This document shows, one piece after another, positions 8,948-18,143 of a DNA stretch of 64,000 bases. Origin of the DNA: CAYNHZ01 sp964397445 (GTDB lineage: Bacteria > Bacteroidota > Bacteroidia > Bacteroidales > UBA932); assembly GCA_964397445.1 (NCBI GenBank), contig CAYNHZ010000001.1, positions 310,001-374,000 on the forward strand, given 5' to 3'. How positions within the stretch are numbered: the first letter of the stretch is position 1; every line of letters begins with the position of its first letter. The translations under genes and the position numbers were made by a program. Below the pieces are notes generated by a model. It searched no databases and was not told the DNA's origin. It saw only the letters and a program-made list of their open reading frames with translations.

Positions 8948-10255
8948 TTAATCGTATCTGTATTTTTGGAACCACACATCGTGCAGATTTATATTAACCA
9001 TAAAATTAATATATCTCTCACGCACTAAGTTATGGTTTACCGTCCCCCGTTGTCCAATATCAACCGCTACTGTGATAGCATTATACCATCTATATATCGG
9101 CAACGAAGCTCCAAAGGTAATACCAAATGAATTTATTTGGTGTCCATTTACACTAATATATGATTGCTCGTAATAACCACCCACTCTATAAGTGACTTTA
9201 CGCATATAGTAACGAACATCATATCTGTTTGGCACAATCTCAAATCCTGCTTTGAATACCTGGCTCACTTCTGGATCAAAATCAAACTCTTTCGGATACT
9301 CTGCAAATGTACTGTTCTTCCAATTCTGTCTAACATAATCAACCCCTAAAGACCATTTATCCTTATGGCGATAAGAAAAGCCCAACCCCATCTCTGAAGC
9401 TATTTTCATTTGAATATCTTTATGCGGATCGTTTATGATGGTATCTCTTGAAGAAGTGTTTACTGAATAAGCATATCTGTAAAGGTCCCCCTTCATATTG
9501 TTACCCATACGATAGGTAGCACCCAATGTGAAATTAGAGTTATTCTTTAACGGCTGTGTATATTGTAGTCCGAATTTCCCTGAGAAAGAGTGAACACTAT
9601 AATCCCATCCGGTATAAAGAGAATAGTTTGTCGAGGAGGAATTGAATAGTGCATTGCTGTGACGATCTATCGCACCAAAATAGTAAATCATTTGCGCCCC
9701 AACCGAAAATCTTTTTGCAAAAACCATTGCAGCCCCAACAAAAAGTTGATTTATGCTACCTGTCCCATATTTTTGATACTTTATATCTCCGATATTTGCG
9801 ACCAAATCATCATCTGTCTCTGTCGATTGAAACTTGTATCCAACATTACTAAAGGGCATAATCCCCACAACTATTGCCGATTTTTTGTATAGCGGCAATG
9901 TTATTGCGAAATTTTGCATATTAAAAACATTGTATGCTGAATGGGCTCTATAATCTGAATTATAAATGTTTTTTTCAACCACCCCAAAGTCCAACATAAA
10001 AGCTAAAGTATCTCTTTCTGTTATAGCAGCAGGATTTACATAATTAATAAACCTATTATCTCTCATTCCTATCCCAATTCCACCCATAGAGAGATTGTAT
10101 GCAGAACCTGATTTCTCAAGTTGTCCTATACCATAAAGAGAATATGGTGAATATGCTCCAAGTGCGTCGGTCGTTTGGGCATTCACCCCCATCGCACTGA
10201 TCACATACACTGTTATAAAAATAGTTACGAATCTTAGATTCTTACTTATCTGCAT
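8948..10255 (-). CDS. Outer-membrane beta-barrel protein (FadL/OMPP1-like)
   Basis: A 435-residue protein with a signal peptide ending near GVNAQ. The mature N-terminus (SPYSLYGIGQLEKSG, SMGGIGIGMRDNRFINYVNPAAI) has the pattern of Bacteroidetes FadL/TodX-like barrels, followed by alternating amphipathic strands with many aromatic residues and a C-terminal strand ending in FQKYRYD. Its start overlaps the 3' end of coaX by 14 bases, indicating coupled translation. Substrate unknown; the operon suggests envelope biogenesis rather than nutrient uptake, which is inference. Confidence 0.75.
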   Translation of the reverse strand: MQISKNLRFVTIFITVYVISAMGVNAQTTDALGAYSPYSLYGIGQLEKSGSAYNLSMGGIGIGMRDNRFINYVNPAAITERDTLAFMLDFGVVEKNIYNSDYRAHSAYNVFNMQNFAITLPLYKKSAIVVGIMPFSNVGYKFQSTETDDDLVANIGDIKYQKYGTGSINQLFVGAAMVFAKRFSVGAQMIYYFGAIDRHSNALFNSSSTNYSLYTGWDYSVHSFSGKFGLQYTQPLKNNSNFTLGATYRMGNNMKGDLYRYAYSVNTSSRDTIINDPHKDIQMKIASEMGLGFSYRHKDKWSLGVDYVRQNWKNSTFAEYPKEFDFDPEVSQVFKAGFEIVPNRYDVRYYMRKVTYRVGGYYEQSYISVNGHQINSFGITFGASLPIYRWYNAITVAVDIGQRGTVNHNLVRERYINFMVNINLHDVWFQKYRYD

Positions 10256-10967
10256 TAAATTCTGCTATTTTAGATAGGCCTATTAATACTAAATTATAAA
10301 CTACAAATATCGGATTTTTCAATTTTTCCGCAAAATAAATAGCATCTCCCCCAGTAAAAATGATAATACAATTATTATTCTTAGCTATATATCCTTCAAC
10401 CTCAAACATTATGCCTAAAATCACACCATTTTGGATTGCCTCTTCCGTTGTCTTTCCTGTCTCTCCTATTTCCGATGGATTTATTAGTAATGGTAATCTC
10501 TTAGTATAGTGATTAATAGCTTTAAATCTTGTAGCCATACCAAGTGAAATATTACCTCCGCAAAATTCCCCGTTTTTATTTATTTTATCAATTGTAAGAG
10601 CTGTTCCAAAGTCAAATATCAAACAATCATCATTTGGAAATAAAGAGTGAGCGGCAACAGCAGCTGCAATCCTATCAGCACCCAATGTATTGACACTGAT
10701 GTATTTATTGATGATCGGAATGGGGGTGGTTGAGTCTAAAAAAATGATTTTTTTCCCAACCTCTTTGAAGAATGAGAGTAAATCTCCCTCTATATTATCG
10801 GCTACGCTTGAAATAATAATTGACTCAAATTGTTCCCCAGATGCGATTTTCCTTATCTCACTATCAATAGTAGCTCCGGGGAATTTATACTCCCTAACAA
10901 GTTGTCCTTCTTGTGAAACCGCAACTTTACACGCACTATTTCCTATATCTACAATTAAATCAATCAC
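10242..10967 (-). CDS. coaX: Type III pantothenate kinase
   Basis: A 241-residue ASKHA-fold kinase, the usual length for CoaX, which phosphorylates pantothenate as the first step of coenzyme A synthesis. Motifs visible: the N-terminal phosphate loop VDIGNSACKVAV, NTLGADRIAAAVAA, the DFGTALTID metal/adenosine motif, and GGNISLGM. It is the first gene of the minus-strand envelope cluster and has a TATATTTG box 19-26 bases upstream. Secure. Confidence 0.93.
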   Translation of the reverse strand: MIDLIVDIGNSACKVAVSQEGQLVREYKFPGATIDSEIRKIASGEQFESIIISSVADNIEGDLLSFFKEVGKKIIFLDSTTPIPIINKYISVNTLGADRIAAAVAAHSLFPNDDCLIFDFGTALTIDKINKNGEFCGGNISLGMATRFKAINHYTKRLPLLINPSEIGETGKTTEEAIQNGVILGIMFEVEGYIAKNNNCIIIFTGGDAIYFAEKLKNPIFVVYNLVLIGLSKIAEFNADK

Positions 10968-10985
10968 TTTTACTTAGTAAGGGCA

Positions 10986-10993
10986 CAAATATA
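10986..10993 (-). promoter_or_regulatory. -7 promoter element for the coaX cluster
   Basis: Minus-strand TATATTTG matches TAnnTTTG exactly and lies 19 bases before the coaX start. It sits directly at the 3' end of mfd, so the cluster need not depend on read-through from mfd. Confidence 0.55.
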
Positions 10994-10994
10994 A

Positions 10995-13900
10995 TCAGAT
11001 TTTTTGAATTAGGTTATATGCTCCCTCTATCGTTTTAACATTCTGAACGGTTATATACAATTTATTATTTTGCTCCTTCAACATATATCTGCTCCCCCCT
11101 TTACTTTGTATATTATGAATAATATTGGAGAATTCTGTCGTTTTATAATAGGGAGACATCTGATTTGAAATAAAATAGATCACCATTTTATCATTTTTCA
11201 ACACTATCTTTTCAAACCCTTTCTCTTTTGCCTTAATCCTCAACCTAACAACAAATGTCAACTGCCTAAGCTCTTCCGGAATCGGACCAAATCTATCTTC
11301 AATATTTTTTATAAATATTTCAAGTGAAGTGTCGTCACTAATTGAATCAAGCTCTTTATATAAACGTATCTTCTCGGCGATAATATTGATATATGTGTCC
11401 GGTATGAGTAGCTGGAGATCCGTATCTATCATAAAATCATTTACATATGCTTGTTTATCGGTATCAGGCACTATCCCATTACTCTCTTTGATCTCCTCAA
11501 ATGCTTCTGCAAGGATCTTTTGATAAGTTTCAAAACCCATATCTGCTATATATCCGCTTTGCTCCGCTCCAAGCATATTTCCCATACCCCTAATATCAAG
11601 GTCTTGCATAGCTATATTGAATCCGCTCCCAAGATCGGAAAATGCCTCAATCGCCTTGAGTCTTCTCCTCGCATCATCAGAAACAGTGATCATTGGTGGA
11701 ACTATCAAATAACAAAATGCCTTTCTATTGGAACGTCCAACCCTCCCTCTGAGCTGATGAAGATCACTGAGTCCGAAATTTTGTGCTTGATTTATAATAA
11801 TAGTATTTGTGTTAGGAATATCTATCCCATTTTCTATTATAGTTGTGGAAATAAGCATATCGTAGTCACCATCCATATAGTTAAGAATCTTCTTTTCCAA
11901 CACACCGGCCTCCATCTGACCGTGAGCTACACAAGTCCTTATGTTTGGAACTATTCTTTTAATAATATCTTCAACAGATTGAATATCTTCAATTTTATTG
12001 TGAACAAAAAATAATTGACCCCCCCTCGCTATCTCATAATTTATAATATCTCTTATAAGATCTTCGTTAAAATCTATAATTTCTGTCTGTATCGGCAGTC
12101 GATTTGGCGGTGGGGTGTTTATTATCGAAAGATCCCTTGCTCCAAGGAGTGAAAATTGGAGAGTTCTCGGGATTGGAGTTGCTGATAATGTTAGTGTATC
12201 AACAGAAAGTTTCATTTGTCTGAGCCTCTCTTTGGCAGCAACACCAAATTTTTGTTCTTCATCGATGATAAGAAGTCCTAAATCCTTAAATAGTATCTCT
12301 TTGTTGAGTAATCTGTGGGTACCGATGATAATGTCTATTTTTCCCTCCTTCAACCTCTCAATAATCTCTTTTATCTCTTTGGGAGTTCGTAACCTACTGA
12401 TATAGTCAATATTACAAGGGAACTTCCTCAACCTCTCAGAAAAAGTATTGAAATGTTGAAGGGCAAGAATTGTTGTTGGGACCATAAGAGCCACCTGTTT
12501 ACTATCTGCAACTGCTTTGAATGCCGCCCTGATAGCAACCTCTGTCTTTCCAAACCCCACATCTCCACAGACAAGTCTATCCATAGGACAATCCCTCTCC
12601 ATATCATTTTTCACAGCAATAACAGCTTTGCTCTGATCGGGTGTCTCCTCGTAAATAAACGAAGACTCCAACTCCTTTTGAAGATATGAATCGGGAGAGA
12701 AAGCAAAACCCTTAGCAACCCTCCTTTGAGAATAGAGCTTAATCAAATCATTAGCAATGTCTTTAACTTTTGCTTTTGTCTGGTTCTTCAATTTTTGCCA
12801 AGCCCCGGTTCCCAATTTATAAACACGAGGAGGGGTAGAGTCCCCAGAGCGATATTTTGATATTCTATGAAGTCCGTGAATGGAGATGAATAACACATCA
12901 TTATCTCTATATATCAATTTAATAGCCTCTTGTACTTTCCCATTAATATTGTTTTTCACCAACCCTCCGAATCTTCCAACTCCGTGGTCAATATGAACAA
13001 TATAATCACCCTCTCTAAAAGAATTTATATCATTAAGAGTGAGCCTTTCGCTTCTTTCAACACTCCTAATTATTTTAATCTTCCTATATCTCTCAAATAT
13101 CTGATGATCTGTGTAAAAGCAATTCTTGGAATCATTGTCTATAAAACCTTGATGGATAGTAAAATTAATAAAGATTATCCGGAGATTATGAGGAGAGAAA
13201 ATGCTTTTTAATCTCTCGATCTGATTGACACTCTCACTCATAATATAAACATTATACCCCCCTATTTCCCTTTGCTTTATATCGTCAACTAAAATTTCAA
13301 AATTTTTATTAAAAGTGGGTTGCGGCGAAGTGTTATATACTATCTCTTTATCAAAATTTATATCTTTTCGCAATGTTGACATAAATATTGTCTTATGTAT
13401 TATCTCCCCCTCTTTTATATTATCAACATCTGATATCCAAACAATTCCGTCTTTGGGGAAATTTTGAATAAAATCAACAGATTCCTCCCCTTCTCCGGTT
13501 ATATTTGGATAAATAACTATTCTATCTACCTCCTGAAATGTGTGTTGTGTATTTACATCAAAAGATTTTATATACTCAATCTCATCACCAAAAAAATCAA
13601 TACGATAAGGTTTATTGTCACTATAAGAAAACACATCTATAATTCCCCCTCTAATAGCAAATTCCCCCGGTTGCGATACAAAATCCACCTTTTCAAAACC
13701 GATAGAAAAAAGGAGCTCTTTAAAAAAATCAAACGAGAGTTTTTCTCCCTTTGAGACAGAAAGGACAGCTTTACTCACCTCCTCATCTGTTGCTATCCTC
13801 TCTTCTATCGACTCTTTATATCCAACAATAATTAGAAAATCCCCTTTATACCTATTATTATTGAAATCCATTAAAGCCCCCAACGCTGCTGTCCTCTGCA

Positions 13901-14204
13901 CTTTCATCGAACAGTCCTTAATGGAACTTTTTATATTTTTATTCTCTGATGTTGGAAAAAAATAAATATTCTCCTCTCCTAATAGATTATAGAGATCGTT
14001 TGCACAGGCAGAAGCATCCTCCTTGTTATTTAAAACTACAAGGTGAAGACCCTTGTCAACAACAGAAGCTATGGTCATCGCTTTTGCAGAAGAGTATAAA
14101 CCGCTAATATGTACTGTTTTAACATACTTGTCTTTAAGACAATTTATCAACTCGCCGTGATGGTTATTTTTATTTATTAACAATTCCCACTTTTTTTGGT
14201 TCAT
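10995..14204 (-). CDS. mfd: Transcription-repair coupling factor Mfd
   Basis: A 1069-residue SF2 translocase that displaces stalled RNA polymerase and recruits UvrA. Domains in order: a UvrB-like N-terminal region, a CarD-like RNA polymerase interacting domain (FREGDYIVHIDHGVGRFGGL, near residue 398), Walker A GDVGFGKTE (~555), DEEQ box (DEEQKFGV), helicase motifs (TATPIPRTL as LSATPIPRTLQFS; QLRGRVGRS), and the C-terminal TRCF domain. It is slightly shorter than E. coli Mfd, as usual in this phylum. Its start faces ruvB across the AT-rich intergenic region. Secure. Confidence 0.96.
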   Translation of the reverse strand: MNQKKWELLINKNNHHGELINCLKDKYVKTVHISGLYSSAKAMTIASVVDKGLHLVVLNNKEDASACANDLYNLLGEENIYFFPTSENKNIKSSIKDCSMKVQRTAALGALMDFNNNRYKGDFLIIVGYKESIEERIATDEEVSKAVLSVSKGEKLSFDFFKELLFSIGFEKVDFVSQPGEFAIRGGIIDVFSYSDNKPYRIDFFGDEIEYIKSFDVNTQHTFQEVDRIVIYPNITGEGEESVDFIQNFPKDGIVWISDVDNIKEGEIIHKTIFMSTLRKDINFDKEIVYNTSPQPTFNKNFEILVDDIKQREIGGYNVYIMSESVNQIERLKSIFSPHNLRIIFINFTIHQGFIDNDSKNCFYTDHQIFERYRKIKIIRSVERSERLTLNDINSFREGDYIVHIDHGVGRFGGLVKNNINGKVQEAIKLIYRDNDVLFISIHGLHRISKYRSGDSTPPRVYKLGTGAWQKLKNQTKAKVKDIANDLIKLYSQRRVAKGFAFSPDSYLQKELESSFIYEETPDQSKAVIAVKNDMERDCPMDRLVCGDVGFGKTEVAIRAAFKAVADSKQVALMVPTTILALQHFNTFSERLRKFPCNIDYISRLRTPKEIKEIIERLKEGKIDIIIGTHRLLNKEILFKDLGLLIIDEEQKFGVAAKERLRQMKLSVDTLTLSATPIPRTLQFSLLGARDLSIINTPPPNRLPIQTEIIDFNEDLIRDIINYEIARGGQLFFVHNKIEDIQSVEDIIKRIVPNIRTCVAHGQMEAGVLEKKILNYMDGDYDMLISTTIIENGIDIPNTNTIIINQAQNFGLSDLHQLRGRVGRSNRKAFCYLIVPPMITVSDDARRRLKAIEAFSDLGSGFNIAMQDLDIRGMGNMLGAEQSGYIADMGFETYQKILAEAFEEIKESNGIVPDTDKQAYVNDFMIDTDLQLLIPDTYINIIAEKIRLYKELDSISDDTSLEIFIKNIEDRFGPIPEELRQLTFVVRLRIKAKEKGFEKIVLKNDKMVIYFISNQMSPYYKTTEFSNIIHNIQSKGGSRYMLKEQNNKLYITVQNVKTIEGAYNLIQKI

Positions 14205-14554
14205 AACATATTAATAAGTGTGTTGATAATTTTTAGAAACTATTTATAAAATCTATCTCCATTTTTATATATGATTATTTTATTCACTTAACAAAAAAAG
14301 ATAGCGTAAATTTTTTATAAACTTTCTGTGATATTATTAACAACAAACAATTTGTTTATTATTTTTTTGCAAATTTATCAACAATTGTTGAAAACATAAA
14401 TATCTATTTGATTTATCATATTTTATACTGTTAATAAAGTATTAATTACTTGTTAATGATTTAATTTTAACTAACAATTAAAAACTTATTAACTTATTAA
14501 CAACTATACATAAATATCATCTAATATTTAAAAATTATAGAATATATTTGTATT
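14205..14554. other. Very AT-rich intergenic region with DnaA-box-like 9-mers
   Basis: This 350-bp gene-free stretch between the divergent mfd and ruvB starts carries repeated 9-mers one mismatch (TTATCAACA) or two (TTATTAACA) from the DnaA box TTATnCACA: TTATCAACA at 14375 and, inverted, at 14221; TTATTAACA at 14334, 14494 and, inverted, at 14429; another at 14174 just inside mfd. A 12-bp palindrome CAACAATTGTTG lies at 14379-14390. It could be a replication origin or DnaA-binding region, or simply an AT-rich promoter region whose low complexity generates such words. Confidence 0.35.
14543..14550 (+). promoter_or_regulatory. -7 promoter element for ruvB
   Basis: TATATTTG matches TAnnTTTG and ends 4 bases before the ruvB ATG, so the transcript would be leaderless or nearly so unless a further upstream promoter is used. 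Confidence 0.45.
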
Positions 14555-15595
14555 ATGGTTGTAAAAGAAAAAAATAAGGAAAAAGTCGATTTTGACCTCC
14601 GAAGTGAGGGTGAATACAAAGATACAGATTTAGATGGTAAAATCAGACCGAAAGATTTTAACAATTTTTCAGGTCAAGAGAGTATTATTGAAAATTTAAA
14701 AATTTTTGTAAAAGCTGCTTTATTACGTGGAGAGGCTTTAGATCATATCCTCCTTCATGGCCCTCCAGGTTTAGGAAAGACAACGCTGGCCTATATTGTA
14801 GCAAATGAATTGGGTGTAAATATGAAAGTTACTTCTGGACCTATTTTAGATAAGCCGGGTGATTTGGCTGGATTATTAACAGGTTTAGAAAGTGGAGATG
14901 TTCTATTTATTGATGAAATTCATAGGCTTTCCCCTATTGTTGAAGAGTATCTTTATTCAGCAATGGAAGATTTTACAATTGATATTATGATTGATAAAGG
15001 GCCTGGAGCCCGTTCTGTTCAGATCTCATTAAACCCTTTCACCCTTATTGGTGCTACTACAAGAAGCGGTTTAATCACCTCTCCTTTAAGGGCTCGTTTT
15101 GGGATTCAGTCTCATCTGGAGTACTATGACTCTAAAATTTTATTTAAAATTATTAAAAGAAGTGCTTCTATTTTATCAATAGAGATTGAAGATAATGCAG
15201 CTACAGAGATTGCATTACGTAGTAGGGGAACTCCAAGAATAGCTAATTCTTTATTAAGAAGAGTTCGGGATTTTGCTCAAGTTAAAGGGACTGGGAAGAT
15301 AGATCTAAATATTACTCAGTTTGCATTAGATGCTTTAAATATTGATAAATGTGGTTTAGATTCTATTGATAATAAGATTCTTAGTACTATAATTTCAAAA
15401 TTTAAAGGTGGCCCTGTAGGGGTAAGTACAATAGCAACAGCAATTGGAGAGGATGTTGGTACCCTTGAGGAGGTTTATGAACCATTTTTAATTAAAGAGG
15501 GTTTTATCCATCGTACTCCTCGAGGGAGAGAGGTTACAGATTTGGCATATAAGCATTTAGGATTATCTAAATATGATAATTGTTCTCTTTTTTAA
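14555..15595 (+). CDS. ruvB: Holliday junction branch-migration helicase RuvB
   Basis: A 346-residue AAA+ ATPase, the usual length. It shows the RuvB N-terminus (IRPKDFNNFSGQESII), Walker A HGPPGLGKTTLA, Walker B FIDEIHRLSP, sensor 1 region GATTRSG, the GTPRIANSLLRRVRD arginine motif and a C-terminal winged helix (HRTPRGREVTDLAYKHL). With RuvA it drives branch migration in recombination. ruvA is in the same window but ~24 kb away, so the two are unlinked here. The next gene follows after 6 bases, forming an operon with polysaccharide genes. Confidence 0.96.
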   Translation: MVVKEKNKEKVDFDLRSEGEYKDTDLDGKIRPKDFNNFSGQESIIENLKIFVKAALLRGEALDHILLHGPPGLGKTTLAYIVANELGVNMKVTSGPILDKPGDLAGLLTGLESGDVLFIDEIHRLSPIVEEYLYSAMEDFTIDIMIDKGPGARSVQISLNPFTLIGATTRSGLITSPLRARFGIQSHLEYYDSKILFKIIKRSASILSIEIEDNAATEIALRSRGTPRIANSLLRRVRDFAQVKGTGKIDLNITQFALDALNIDKCGLDSIDNKILSTIISKFKGGPVGVSTIATAIGEDVGTLEEVYEPFLIKEGFIHRTPRGREVTDLAYKHLGLSKYDNCSLF

Positions 15596-15601
15596 CTTGG
15601 G

Positions 15602-16714
15602 ATGAAAGTTTTAATAGTATCAGATGCACAGAGTGTCCATACAAAAAGGTGGATTTTTTCTCTTAGTAAAAAAGGGGTTAAAATCATATTTTTCACTATT
15701 AAAAAACCTAATGATGATTTTTTTGATATAGAGGGGGTTACCACCTATTACTACGATCTTTTTTCTTATAAAAACAAAGGAAAAATTTCTAAAGTTTTAT
15801 TCTCTTTTTTAAATCATTTTAAAGCAGTTAAAATGTTGAAAGAAATTATAAAAAAAGAGAAACCAGATATCCTCCACTCCTATTACCTCACAAGTTACTC
15901 ATTGATTGGTGCCCTATCTAATTTTAGTCCATTTATTGTATCTATTTGGGGTAGTGATATTTATGAGTTTCCACAAAAAAATTTTATAAATAAATTTGCA
16001 GTAAAAAAAATTCTTAAAAAAGCAGATTCTATTTTATCAACCAGTCATATAATGGCTATAGAGGCTAAAAAATATAAAAATAAACAGATCCAAATTATCC
16101 CGTTCGGTGTTGAAATTGATAAATTTAAAAAAATAGAGTTTTCTGTATCTCGACAAAAGTCAACTTTTATTGTCGGAACAGTTAAGACACTATCTATAAA
16201 GTATGGAATAGATGTATTGATTAGGGCTTTTAAAATAGTTTCTGATAACAATAAAGGGATTGATTGTCAGTTATATATTGTGGGTGTTGGAGATCAATAT
16301 GAGGAATTAAATAAATTAGTTGAAACCCTCTCTTTGAAGGATAGGGTTATCTTCAAAGGATTTATAAAAAATAGTGATCTACCTGATATTTATAATTCTT
16401 TTGATGTTGCTGTATTTCTCTCTCGAGCAGAGAGTTTTGGTGTTTCTGCTGTAGAGGCAATGTCTTGTGAATGTCCTGTGGTGGTCTCAGATGCAGATGG
16501 TTTTACAGAGGTGGTTAGGGATAATTTTTCAGGTTTTATTGTTAGAAAAAATGATCCTGAAGGTGCTGCTCAAGCGATTCAACGCTTTATAGATAATAGA
16601 GATCTTATTGATTCTATCGGAAAAAATGCAAGGGTCACTGTGTTAAATAATTACTCTTGGGATAATAATGTAAATGATATGATGTCAATATATTATGGCT
16701 ACACTAAAAGATAA
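15602..16714 (+). CDS. Glycosyltransferase family 4 (GT-B)
   Basis: A 370-residue GT-B transferase. The N-terminal acceptor domain begins MKVLIVSDAQSVHTKRW and holds SIWGSDIYEF; the C-terminal nucleotide-sugar domain shows IPFGVEIDKF, the EX7E-type motif in AESFGVSAVEAM and a following DGFTEVV. It probably adds a sugar to a lipid-linked surface polysaccharide. It is followed, with a 20-base overlap, by a flippase gene, which supports a polysaccharide job. Donor and acceptor cannot be read. Confidence 0.85.
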   Translation: MKVLIVSDAQSVHTKRWIFSLSKKGVKIIFFTIKKPNDDFFDIEGVTTYYYDLFSYKNKGKISKVLFSFLNHFKAVKMLKEIIKKEKPDILHSYYLTSYSLIGALSNFSPFIVSIWGSDIYEFPQKNFINKFAVKKILKKADSILSTSHIMAIEAKKYKNKQIQIIPFGVEIDKFKKIEFSVSRQKSTFIVGTVKTLSIKYGIDVLIRAFKIVSDNNKGIDCQLYIVGVGDQYEELNKLVETLSLKDRVIFKGFIKNSDLPDIYNSFDVAVFLSRAESFGVSAVEAMSCECPVVVSDADGFTEVVRDNFSGFIVRKNDPEGAAQAIQRFIDNRDLIDSIGKNARVTVLNNYSWDNNVNDMMSIYYGYTKR

Positions 16715-18143
16715 AACTGCTAAAGGGATTGGTTGGGGATTTGCCGATAATTTTGCTAATATCGGGATACAGGCAGTTATAGGCATTGTCTTGGCAAGGA
16801 TATTATCTCCGGATGATTTTGGGCTTATCGGGATGACTGCAATTTTTATCTCTTTAGCTAATTCTTTTACTGATAGTGGATTCAGTGTTGCTTTGACTCG
16901 AAAAAAGGAGGCAACTAATATAGATTTCAATACTATATTTTATTCTAATATCGGGTTAGGAACCATTTTCTATTCGATTCTATTTTTTTCTGCTCCTTTT
17001 ATTGCTTCATTTTTTGAGCGGGAGATTCTCACATCTATTATTAGAATTTTGGGTTTATCTATCGTATTTACAGCATTTACTACTGTTCAAAAGGTTATAT
17101 TGATAAGAAAGATAGATTTCAAAACACAGGCGATTGTTTCGTTTTTCTCATCTATCCTTAGTGGAACTATTGCAATTATTATGGCTTTGTCTGATTGTGG
17201 TGTTTGGACACTTGTTGTTTTACAACTCTCAAAACTTTTTATTGCTTCGTTTCTTTTTTGGGTTTTATCTGCCTGGAAGCCCCAATTTGTATTTTCGATT
17301 AATTGCTTTAAAGAGATGTTTTCTTTTGGGAGTAAACTTCTTACAGCCTCAATCATCAGTATATTGTGGAATGAAGTTTATTCGCTGATAATAGGGAAAT
17401 TTTACAACGCACCTACCCTTGGTCAATATTCAAGGGCTGAGAAGTTTAAAGGGATGGTTACTTCAAATGTAAGTATTGTTATGCAGCGTGTAAGTTACCC
17501 AGTTTTGAGTAATATTCAGGATGAAAAGGAGAGACAATTGCGTGTTTATCGTAAAGTTATAAGGACGACATTACTCTTAACATCGACCCTTGTTTGTGGC
17601 TTGGCAGCTGTGGCGGACAATTTAGTAGTTGTTTTGATAGGGGATCAATGGACACCTGCGGTTCCTTTTATCAGGATACTATGTATTTCCGGATTGTTTA
17701 TTCCACTTCTTTTGAATGCTGTAAATATTCTAAATGCAAATGGCCGTTCTGATCTAACGCTGAGGCTTGAAATAATAAAAACGGTTTTAGCGGTGATCCC
17801 TGTTTTATTGGCTATTTATTTTAGTATAGAGTGGATGCTGTGGGGAATTGCCTTAGTTACGGTTATTAACTTTTTTATATATTCTCTCTATTTGTTAAAG
17901 GTGATAAATTATAAAATTTCTTCTCAAATTGGTGATATTTTACCCTCATTATCTATATCTATAATTATGGCCTTATCGGTCTGGGGAGTAGGGTTTTTAG
18001 ATATTAATGTTATTATAAAATTATTGATTCAGTTGATAATCGGAGGTGCTATTATTTTTACTATCTACGAGTTTTTATATAAAAACGAGGAGTATATTGA
18101 TATCAAGAATGCATTGTTAGGGCTGTTGAAAAAGAAAAATTAA
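16695..18143 (+). CDS. Polysaccharide flippase (PST/WzxC-like)
   Basis: A 482-residue multi-spanning protein of the MOP/PST superfamily. The N-terminus GIGWGFADNFANIGIQAVIGIVLARILSPDDFGLIGM is typical of polysaccharide transporters, and about twelve hydrophobic segments follow. It likely flips lipid-linked sugar chains across the inner membrane. It overlaps the glycosyltransferase upstream by 20 bases and the converging GT2 gene by 4 bases at the 3' ends. Family is confident; cargo is unknown. Confidence 0.87.
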   Translation: MATLKDKTAKGIGWGFADNFANIGIQAVIGIVLARILSPDDFGLIGMTAIFISLANSFTDSGFSVALTRKKEATNIDFNTIFYSNIGLGTIFYSILFFSAPFIASFFEREILTSIIRILGLSIVFTAFTTVQKVILIRKIDFKTQAIVSFFSSILSGTIAIIMALSDCGVWTLVVLQLSKLFIASFLFWVLSAWKPQFVFSINCFKEMFSFGSKLLTASIISILWNEVYSLIIGKFYNAPTLGQYSRAEKFKGMVTSNVSIVMQRVSYPVLSNIQDEKERQLRVYRKVIRTTLLLTSTLVCGLAAVADNLVVVLIGDQWTPAVPFIRILCISGLFIPLLLNAVNILNANGRSDLTLRLEIIKTVLAVIPVLLAIYFSIEWMLWGIALVTVINFFIYSLYLLKVINYKISSQIGDILPSLSISIIMALSVWGVGFLDINVIIKLLIQLIIGGAIIFTIYEFLYKNEEYIDIKNALLGLLKKKN

